This document shows positions 26,420-32,558 of a DNA stretch of 64,000 bases, one piece after another (the first letter of the stretch is position 1; every line of letters starts with the position of its first letter). The DNA comes from Mesorhizobium sp. WSM4311 (GTDB taxonomy: Bacteria; Pseudomonadota; Alphaproteobacteria; Rhizobiales; Rhizobiaceae). The stretch is from positions 186,001 to 250,000 of the forward strand of contig NZ_NSFV01000009.1 of the NCBI RefSeq assembly GCF_002295115.1. Direction: 5' to 3'. Both the position numbers and the translations under genes were made by a program. Under the pieces are notes generated by a model, which did not search any database, was not told the DNA's origin, and worked only from the letters and a program-made list of their open reading frames with translations.

Positions 26420-27412
26420 TCATGCGTCGGGTTGGCGAACATCGATGTCGCTGAGATAGGCGACGACGGTGGCATGCGAGGTTGCCGCCGTCAGCGCGCC
26501 GATCACCAGCACCATGAGGACGACGCCGAGATAGCCCGCCGACCCAATGGCGAAATTGCCGAACAGGGCAGTCGCCTGGTCGGCCTGCGGCGTCGCCATA
26601 TTGCGTGACGACCACCAGGAAAAGACGATGAAAACCAGCACCGCCGCAGCACCTCCGGCGGCCGCGCCCTTCATGCCGGTGACCAGGAAATGCCGGCGGA
26701 ATTCGCGCGCGATGAAGGCGGCCTCGGCGCCGACGAAATGCAGCACCTCGATGATGTGGCCATTGCCGGCCATGGCGCCGCGGGTCGCGAACACCACGGT
26801 CAGCACCGTCGCCGACAGCATCAGCGCCAGCACGGCAATGCCGATGGTCACCGTGGTGCGGGCCATGGCCACCAGCCGGTCGACCCAGGTGCGGTGATCG
26901 TCGAGCGACGCGCTCGGCAGTTTCGGCGTGATGGCGGCGCGCATGGCGGCGAAGTCGGGCGGGTTGTTCTCATCGATGGTGACGATGATCAGGCGCGGCA
27001 CCGGCAGCTCGTCGATGTTGAGGCCCGAACCAAGCCATGGCTCCAGCAGCCTGGCGGTCGCATCGCGGTCGATGATCCTTGTCGACTTCACGCCGGGGAA
27101 TTCGCCCGCGATCTGCGAGGCCTGGGCAAGGGCGGCCTCCATGTCGAGGCCGTCGGCCGGCTTGATCTGGATCGTCGCCTCGCGCGAGATCTGGTTCTCC
27201 CAGACCGAGGCGGTGTCGCGCACCAGCGTCACCGCGCCGAAGGTCAGGCAGGACAGGAAGGTCATGATGGCGATGACCAGGACGAGCGCCCGGCCGGCGA
27301 TGTTCTGCGCCGGGACGATCGGCGCCATTCGGCGCTGGGCGCGCGGTCTTGCTTCAGCCGCCTCGGCTTCCTGCTCATGCTCTTCGAAGTGTTCGGCGGA
27401 CAGATCAGTCAT
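26420..27412 (-). CDS. ftsX: Cell division protein FtsX
   Basis: A 330-aa membrane subunit of the FtsEX complex, which regulates septal peptidoglycan hydrolases. It has an acidic cytoplasmic N-terminus rich in Glu and Ala (residues 1-35), a first helix at about 43-63, a periplasmic loop of about 110 residues, and three further helices from about 180 onward. The long MTDLSAEHFEEHEQEAEAAE start is typical of alphaproteobacterial FtsX. It overlaps the ftsE stop by 8 bp, so translation is coupled. Confidence 0.92.
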   Translation of the reverse strand: MTDLSAEHFEEHEQEAEAAEARPRAQRRMAPIVPAQNIAGRALVLVIAIMTFLSCLTFGAVTLVRDTASVWENQISREATIQIKPADGLDMEAALAQASQIAGEFPGVKSTRIIDRDATARLLEPWLGSGLNIDELPVPRLIIVTIDENNPPDFAAMRAAITPKLPSASLDDHRTWVDRLVAMARTTVTIGIAVLALMLSATVLTVVFATRGAMAGNGHIIEVLHFVGAEAAFIAREFRRHFLVTGMKGAAAGGAAAVLVFIVFSWWSSRNMATPQADQATALFGNFAIGSAGYLGVVLMVLVIGALTAATSHATVVAYLSDIDVRQPDA

Positions 27413-28064
27413 AGATGTCCAGCCTTCCGCCGGCCAGGATCATGCGGCGCGCATCGACCTGTTCCATCAGGCCAAGGTCATGGGTGGCGATCACCACGGC
27501 GGTGCCGAGACGATTGAGCTCGATGAAGAGCCGCAGCAGCCGCCGCGCCAGCGGCGGATCGACGTTGCCGGTCGGTTCGTCCGCGAGCAGGATCTCGGGC
27601 TGCTCGATCAGGGCGCGCGCGATGGCGGCGCGCTGCTTCTCGCCGCCCGACAGGACCGGCGGCAGCACATGCATGCGCTCGCCCAGCCCCACCCATTTCA
27701 GCAGCTCCGTGACATCGGTGCGGTAGCTTGCTTCCTCGCGCCCGCGCACGCGCAGCGGCAGCGCGACATTCTCATAGGTGGTCATGTGGTCGAGCAGGCG
27801 AAAATCCTGGAACACCACGCCGATGCGGCGCCGCAGATGCGGCAGTTCGGTGCGCGAAATGCGCGAGCGGTCCTTGCCGAAAATGGTGATCAGCCCGCGC
27901 GTCGGCTTCAGCGACATGAACAGAAGCCGCAGCAACGTCGTCTTGCCGGCGCCCGAGGGTCCGCTCAGGAACTGGAAGGAGCGCTCCGGGATGTGCAGGG
28001 AGATGTCGCGGAGGATTTCCGGACCCATGCCATAGCGGAGGCCGACATTTTCGAAGCGAATCAA
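27405..28064 (-). CDS. ftsE: Cell division ATP-binding protein FtsE
   Basis: A 219-aa ABC ATPase that drives FtsX. Walker A is GPSGAGKTTLLR near residue 36, the signature is LSGGEKQRAAIARAL near residue 138 and Walker B is ILLADEPTGNVDP. The switch His is in VVIATHDLGL. These match FtsE closely. A CtrA-type half-site pair lies 71-85 bp upstream, so cell-cycle control is likely. ftsX follows with an 8-bp overlap. Confidence 0.95.
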   Translation of the reverse strand: MIRFENVGLRYGMGPEILRDISLHIPERSFQFLSGPSGAGKTTLLRLLFMSLKPTRGLITIFGKDRSRISRTELPHLRRRIGVVFQDFRLLDHMTTYENVALPLRVRGREEASYRTDVTELLKWVGLGERMHVLPPVLSGGEKQRAAIARALIEQPEILLADEPTGNVDPPLARRLLRLFIELNRLGTAVVIATHDLGLMEQVDARRMILAGGRLDIYD

Positions 28065-28134
28065 TTTCGACGACCTGAAATTCCTGGCAGTGCTGAGCCT
28101 GCCTGTTCTGCGAAAAGACCATCGGCCGGCATGG

Positions 28135-28149
28135 TTAACCGGCGGTTAA
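28135..28149. promoter_or_regulatory. CtrA-type box TTAA-N7-TTAA upstream of ftsE
   Basis: TTAA at 28135-28138 and TTAA at 28146-28149 are separated by exactly seven bases (CCGGCGG). This matches the CtrA full site, TTAA-N7-TTAA. It lies in the 189-bp divergent gap between ftsE and the gene at 28254. CtrA is the master cell-cycle regulator of alphaproteobacteria and controls many division genes. Binding is not shown; the site could act on either gene or both. Confidence 0.6.
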
Positions 28150-28253
28150 TTTCTGGCTTGTTTCGGCGCGTCACGAGGGCTCCGGTGGGGAAGCGTTAAC
28201 CATTTTTGTTTAGGCAAAAGAAACGAAAAGCGAACACGCGCAATAACGGGGCC

Positions 28254-28895
28254 ATGATGGCTGACGAACGAACCGCGCGCCCGGTTTCCGGCGAAATCAT
28301 GACCGATCCCCCGGCAATCGTCGCGGCGGAGCGGATCGTGCGCGGCCCGGCGGCTGATATCGTCGATGCCGACTATGAAGTGATGCCGCGCTTTGTCCCC
28401 GCCGTGGAAAGCGTTTCACCGCCGCGCCTGATTGCCACGCCGTCCATCGAGGGCATGGACATGCTGCGCAGGCCGGAAGCGCCGGCGGAACGGCCGCCGG
28501 CCGCGCGCGGCGGGCCGATCTTCTGGATCGCCGGCGTCGGTGCCGCCTTGGCCGCTTTCTGGGTCTCCGGCGGACATGCGCTGGTGCGCCAGGCGCCGTT
28601 CCTGACCGGCGCGCAAGCCTCGGCGCTGACCATTTCAGGCGTCACCTCGCGTGTCGACGCCTCGGGCGCCAATCCGGTGCTGTTCGTCGATGGCGAGGCC
28701 GCCAATGACGGGGCGGGGCCTGCGACAATGCCGTCGCTCGAAATCCGCGTGACCGGCAATGATGGGCGCGTAACCCGCTATACGTTGGGGACATCCGGCC
28801 ATTCGCTGGCATCGGGCGAAAGATTCGGCTTTGCCAGCCGGCTCGACGTGCCTAAGAACGGCGTAAGGACCGTTTTGGTTACTTTCGCTGAATAG
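28254..28895 (+). CDS. DUF3426-like single-pass membrane protein of unknown function
   Basis: A 213-aa protein: a Pro/Ala-rich cytoplasmic N-terminus, one transmembrane helix at about residues 86-104 (IFWIAGVGAALAAFWVSGG), and a C-terminal beta-domain reminiscent of DUF3426 (LFVDGEAANDGAGPATMPSLEI). Related genes next to ftsE in other rhizobia usually begin with an MJ0042-type zinc ribbon; no Cys-X2-Cys is present here. Two adjacent ATGs (28254, 28257) are possible starts. It diverges from ftsE over a CtrA-type box. Function unknown. Confidence 0.72.
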   Translation: MMADERTARPVSGEIMTDPPAIVAAERIVRGPAADIVDADYEVMPRFVPAVESVSPPRLIATPSIEGMDMLRRPEAPAERPPAARGGPIFWIAGVGAALAAFWVSGGHALVRQAPFLTGAQASALTISGVTSRVDASGANPVLFVDGEAANDGAGPATMPSLEIRVTGNDGRVTRYTLGTSGHSLASGERFGFASRLDVPKNGVRTVLVTFAE

Positions 28896-28908
28896 CGTGT
28901 GTCGATAT

Positions 28909-29022
28909 TCAGGTGAGGCCGGCCTGCAAACGGCGGTTCCCTGCGCTTCCGGTGCTCACGTACTTAAGTACGCTCCGCTCCGGTTCTCGGAAACCACCGT
29001 TTTCGACTCGGCCTGACCTGAA
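28909..29022. repeat. Rhizobial mosaic palindromic element (RIME-like), copy A
   Basis: An intergenic element of about 115 bp with internal inverted repeats, centred on GTACTTAAGTAC at 28959-28970. It begins AGGTGAGGCCGGCCTGCAAA and ends CGACTCGGCCTGACCTG. A second copy in the opposite orientation lies at about 55652-55768 and matches over almost the whole length. The size and paired palindromes resemble RIME elements of rhizobia. It occupies most of the gap between the DUF3426-like gene and hpt. Confidence 0.8.
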
Positions 29023-29073
29023 TCTCAACACTCGGTGTGAAGGCGTTTGGGCAAAAAACTTGAGGGGCGAAAA

Positions 29074-29616
29074 ATGCCAATCGTACGCGACAAGGACATC
29101 GAAGTCCTGTTTTCGGCGTCGGCGATCGCGCGGCGCAATCTCGAACTCGCCAAGGAGATCGCCGGGCACGACTATCATGATCTCCTGGTGATTTCGGTGC
29201 TGAAGGGCTCGTTCATCTTCGCCGCCGACCTGATCCGCGCCATGCACGATGTCGGCCTGTCGCCGGAGGTCGAGTTCATCTTCATTTCCAGCTATGGCGC
29301 CGGCACCACCAGTGGCGAGGTGAGGGTGCTGCGCGACATCGACAATGAGGTCGCCGGCCGCGACGTGCTGCTGATCGACGACATTCTGGAATCGGGCAAG
29401 ACACTGACCTTCACCCGCGACCTGATGCTGTCGCGCGGCGCGAAAAGCTGTTCCATCGCCGTGCTGCTCGACAAGCGCATGCGCCGCCAGACCGCGCTCG
29501 TCGCCGACTATGTCGGCTTCGACTGCCCCGATTATTTCGTCGTCGGTTACGGCATGGATGTCGCGCACGCCTTCCGTGAATTGCCGTTCGTGGGTGTTGT
29601 GAAAGGCGATGCGTGA
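29074..29616 (+). CDS. hpt: Hypoxanthine phosphoribosyltransferase
   Basis: A 180-aa PRTase that salvages hypoxanthine (and guanine) with PRPP. The PRPP loop is DVLLIDDILESGKTL near residue 93 and the flexible loop lies in SSYGAGTTSGEVRV. The DCPDYFVVGYGMDVAHAFRELP block near the C-terminus contributes purine contacts. GAGGGG lies 7 bp upstream of ATG 29074; the frame runs upstream to a TTG at 29047 that adds nine basic residues and is less likely. The palindromic copy A lies immediately upstream. Confidence 0.93.
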   Translation: MPIVRDKDIEVLFSASAIARRNLELAKEIAGHDYHDLLVISVLKGSFIFAADLIRAMHDVGLSPEVEFIFISSYGAGTTSGEVRVLRDIDNEVAGRDVLLIDDILESGKTLTFTRDLMLSRGAKSCSIAVLLDKRMRRQTALVADYVGFDCPDYFVVGYGMDVAHAFRELPFVGVVKGDA

Positions 29617-29735
29617 GGCCACTGCCTTGCGCCGACAAGTTCTGAAAAAGGCCTTAACGGCGCCGGAAAAATTAGCCCGGTCGGAGGCTGGGCGCTTTCA
29701 GGAAAAGTCAACTTTTCGCGGCCAAATTGCCGGCC

Positions 29736-30107
29736 ATGGCAAAGCTTTTGATCGTCGAGGACGATGAGTCCGTCCGCACCCTCGCTGCCCGCGCGCTTGA
29801 ACGCGCAGGCCACGCAATCGATATCGCCGCCGACGGCGCTCAAGGCTTGGCGCTGATACGCGCCGCGCATGGTGGTTACGATCTTGTCGTCTCCGACATC
29901 CGCATGCCCGAGATGGACGGCATCGAGATGGCGATCGCTGCGGCCGCCCTTTTTCCGGCGATGAAGATCATGCTGATGACCGGTTATGCCGACCAGCGCG
30001 AGCGCGCCGAGGAGTTGAACGGCATCATCCTCGATGTCGTGCAGAAGCCGTTCACGCTGGCCGAAATCCGCTCGCGCGTCGAGCGGGCGCTGATCTGCTT
30101 CGCCTGA
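29736..30107 (+). CDS. Single-domain response regulator, CpdR-like
   Basis: A 123-aa receiver domain with no output domain. The acidic pocket is EDD at residues 8-10, the phosphoacceptor Asp is D54 (VVSDIRMPEMDG), Thr is in MTGYAD and the conserved Lys is K104 (VQKPF). Overall it resembles CpdR, which in phosphorylated or unphosphorylated form controls ClpXP-dependent breakdown of cell-cycle regulators such as CtrA. Orthology to CpdR is an inference. Its stop is directly adjacent to the end of the convergent EamA gene. Confidence 0.86.
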   Translation: MAKLLIVEDDESVRTLAARALERAGHAIDIAADGAQGLALIRAAHGGYDLVVSDIRMPEMDGIEMAIAAAALFPAMKIMLMTGYADQRERAEELNGIILDVVQKPFTLAEIRSRVERALICFA

Positions 30108-31055
30108 TCAGGCCGGATCGACGGCGGCAAGCACGGGCGCCGCGCTCTTGCGCCGCCCAGTGTTGAGCGCGAGCAGACCGGCGCCGATGATCAGCGTCGC
30201 GCCGATCACGGTCGTCGACCGCGGCACCTCGGCGAAGAACAGGAAACCCCAGAGCGGCGACCACAGAATGCCGGTGTATTCGAAGGTCGCTACCCGGTTG
30301 GCCGGCGCCAGCCTGTAGCCCTGCGACAGGAGGATCATGCCGGCGGAGGCGACGAAACCGCAGGCGGCCATCTTGAGGAAATCCGGCAGCGTCGGCCATA
30401 TCCAGGGCCGCACCAGGAATTCGACGCTGGGGTGGACGGCGTGACTTATGCCGGCGAGATGGAACGTGCCGGCAACCACGGCGGCGCCGATGAGATAGGC
30501 GCCGTTCTGGTAGAAAGCCATGACGGTGGACGATTCGGTATCGCCGATCTTGCGCGCCATCAGTTGCGAGAAGCCGTAGAGCGCCGCCGAGCCGAGCGAC
30601 AGCAGTGCCGCCCAGTCGAACAGGCCGGCGCCGGGGCGCACCATCACGATGACGCCAAGCATGCCGATGAGCACCGTCGCCAGCGTCCGCCAGGAGACGC
30701 GTTCGCCGAGATAGGGTCCGGCCAGCGCCATGATGAACAGCGGCGCCATGAAATAGAGTGCCACGGCGTCGGCCAGCGGCAGCGCGGCGATGGCCAGATA
30801 ATAGACCGTGTAGGAGGTGAACTGGATGAAGGCGCGGATTGTCAGCAAGCCGAACCGCTTCGACAGGATTGCCGACAGCCCGACATCGGCATGGACGAGA
30901 ATGATCAGGATCGGCAGGGCGACGATCGACCGGATCGCCATCACCTCGGTCACCGGATAGCCGCTCGACACGGCCTTGACGAGCGGGTCCTGCAGCGAGA
31001 ACACCAGCACGCCCAGGCACAGGCTCAGGATGCCGCGCACCATCCTATTCTGCAT
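30108..31055 (-). CDS. EamA-type DMT transporter
   Basis: A 315-aa protein with about ten transmembrane helices in two EamA repeats. The first includes DPLVKAVSSGYPVTEVMAIRS near residue 23 and the second ends in NTGRRKSAAP. Substrate is unknown. It is divergent from the LysR gene at 31268 across a 212-bp gap, so LysR control is plausible. The leader contains a hairpin with a U-tract about 50 bp before the start codon (see 31103-31138). Confidence 0.83.
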   Translation of the reverse strand: MQNRMVRGILSLCLGVLVFSLQDPLVKAVSSGYPVTEVMAIRSIVALPILIILVHADVGLSAILSKRFGLLTIRAFIQFTSYTVYYLAIAALPLADAVALYFMAPLFIMALAGPYLGERVSWRTLATVLIGMLGVIVMVRPGAGLFDWAALLSLGSAALYGFSQLMARKIGDTESSTVMAFYQNGAYLIGAAVVAGTFHLAGISHAVHPSVEFLVRPWIWPTLPDFLKMAACGFVASAGMILLSQGYRLAPANRVATFEYTGILWSPLWGFLFFAEVPRSTTVIGATLIIGAGLLALNTGRRKSAAPVLAAVDPA

Positions 31056-31102
31056 CTGCGTTCCGGCTCCTGCGCGTACGATCCGAAGCAGCCCGCCTCC
31101 AG

Positions 31103-31138
31103 ATCAAAAAGAACCCGCCACCGTTTCGGGCAGCGGGT
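31103..31138 (-). terminator. Terminator-like hairpin with U-tract in the EamA leader
   Basis: On the minus strand ACCCGC pairs with GCGGGT around a CGAAAC loop, with weak inner pairs, and is followed by TTCTTTTTGATC. This is an intrinsic terminator by structure. It sits about 48 bp upstream of the EamA gene start and not at any gene end, so it is either an attenuator or the end of a small RNA. A second hairpin (31147-31164) just upstream has a loop whose sequence can pair with the U-tract. Confidence 0.55.
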
Positions 31139-31267
31139 ACGAGTGAGGACTCTTTGATTGGTCCGCGGCCGATTTCGCAGCCGCATATCCAATGGGTAAG
31201 GCAACTATCGTCCGGTGTTTGACATGTTGCAAACGAATTGGAATGATGCCTGCAATCAAATCTGCTT

Positions 31268-32161
31268 ATGATGGATAGCATGCGTCCAACCCTCGACAGC
31301 GATCTCCTGCGCACCTTCGTCGCCATCGCCGAGACCGGCAATTTCACCCGTGCGGCTGAGCAGGCCGGGCGCACCCAGTCGGCCGTATCGATGCAGATGA
31401 AGAAGCTCGAGGAGCTGGTCGGCGACAGCCTGTTCGAGCGCGGCTCGCGCGGCGTCGCATTGACGCGGCGCGGCGGCGAACTCATCGTCAATGCCCGCCG
31501 CATCGTCTCGCTGCTCGACGAAACGGCGGCGTCGATGGCGGCGCCGCCGCTCGGCGGACCGGTGCGCATCGGCATTCCGGAGGAATATGGCCACGCCATC
31601 CTGTCGCGCGCGCTCAGCGCGTTTTCGAAACGCCACACCAAGGTCGAGGTCACCGTGCGCTACGCGCATTCGGAGGCGCAGCTGGCGGCGCTCGCCGCCG
31701 GCGAACTCGATCTGTGCGTGGTGTTCGAATGGCAGGATCCGGCCGGCGGCGAAGTGCTGATGCACGACCCGACGGTCTGGGTGACGTCGACCCTGCATCA
31801 CATGCACGAGGAACGACCGGTGCCGATCGCGCTCTACAACCGGGTCAGCTGGTGCAAGGACTTCGCCATCAAGTCGCTGGAGCAGCGCGGTCTTGGCTAT
31901 CGCGTCGCCTATACCAGCGACACCACCGGCGGCCTGAAGCTTGCGGTCACGTCAGGGCTGGCGATCGCGCCGATCTCGCGCAGCAACATCCCGGACGGCT
32001 GCCGCGAATTGACCTCCGCCGATGGATTCGGCGACATCGATTCCTCCAATGTGGTGATGCATCGCAACCCGAACGCGTCGGGCGAGGCGATCGACGGCAT
32101 GCAGGAGGCGATCCGCGAGGCGTTCGTTAACCGGTTAGCTCAGTCCTTCACATCCTCATAG
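31268..32161 (+). CDS. LysR-type transcriptional regulator
   Basis: A 297-aa LysR protein. The winged helix-turn-helix lies in about residues 12-65 (FVAIAETGNFTRAAEQAGRT, then SAVSMQMKKLEELVG), followed by a type 2 periplasmic-binding-protein effector domain. Start choice is uncertain: ATGs at 31268, 31271 and 31280 lack a clear ribosome-binding site. The divergent EamA transporter is its likely target. TTGCA and TGCAA arms at about 31230-31258 could be part of a LysR operator. The last 22 bp overlap the convergent VOC gene. Confidence 0.87.
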   Translation: MMDSMRPTLDSDLLRTFVAIAETGNFTRAAEQAGRTQSAVSMQMKKLEELVGDSLFERGSRGVALTRRGGELIVNARRIVSLLDETAASMAAPPLGGPVRIGIPEEYGHAILSRALSAFSKRHTKVEVTVRYAHSEAQLAALAAGELDLCVVFEWQDPAGGEVLMHDPTVWVTSTLHHMHEERPVPIALYNRVSWCKDFAIKSLEQRGLGYRVAYTSDTTGGLKLAVTSGLAIAPISRSNIPDGCRELTSADGFGDIDSSNVVMHRNPNASGEAIDGMQEAIREAFVNRLAQSFTSS

Positions 32162-32511
32162 AAGGTCAGGCCGTTGCCGAACGGATCGTCGACCGTGACC
32201 TCTTTCGTCTTCCAGGGCGTCTCCTCCAACCCCGGCCTGGCGAAGCGGTACTTTCTTTCGGTCAAGTCGTGGTGGAGCCCCGCAATGTCGGTCGTCTCGA
32301 TCCGGATGTGGGAGCCCGGCGTGCCGTCGCCATGATGTTCGCTCAGATGCAAGACACAGCCGTCGCGTGAAACGCCTGTGTAGAGCGGCGCGTTGTCATC
32401 GTAGCGATGCTCGAACCGCACTTCGAAACCGAGAAACCCCACGTAGAATTCATGCGCCTTGGCAACATCGAAGATGCGCAGGATGGGCGTGACGGCACCG
32501 AGCTTCGGCAT
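32140..32511 (-). CDS. VOC superfamily (glyoxalase/bleomycin resistance-like) protein
   Basis: A 123-aa single VOC domain. The two beta-alpha-beta-beta-beta modules are seen at ILRIFDVAKAHEFYVGFLGFEV and KEVTVDDPFGNGLTFYED. The metal ligands could include the His in SEHHGDG and the Glu near the C-terminus. The wording resembles bleomycin-resistance-like proteins annotated as glyoxalase superfamily protein in rhizobia. Substrate unknown. The 3' end overlaps the LysR gene by 22 bp. Confidence 0.85.
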   Translation of the reverse strand: MPKLGAVTPILRIFDVAKAHEFYVGFLGFEVRFEHRYDDNAPLYTGVSRDGCVLHLSEHHGDGTPGSHIRIETTDIAGLHHDLTERKYRFARPGLEETPWKTKEVTVDDPFGNGLTFYEDVKD

Positions 32512-32558
32512 GGTGTTGCAACCGTTCGAGGGGGGCGGGCGGGGTGTGGGGGCGGTCC

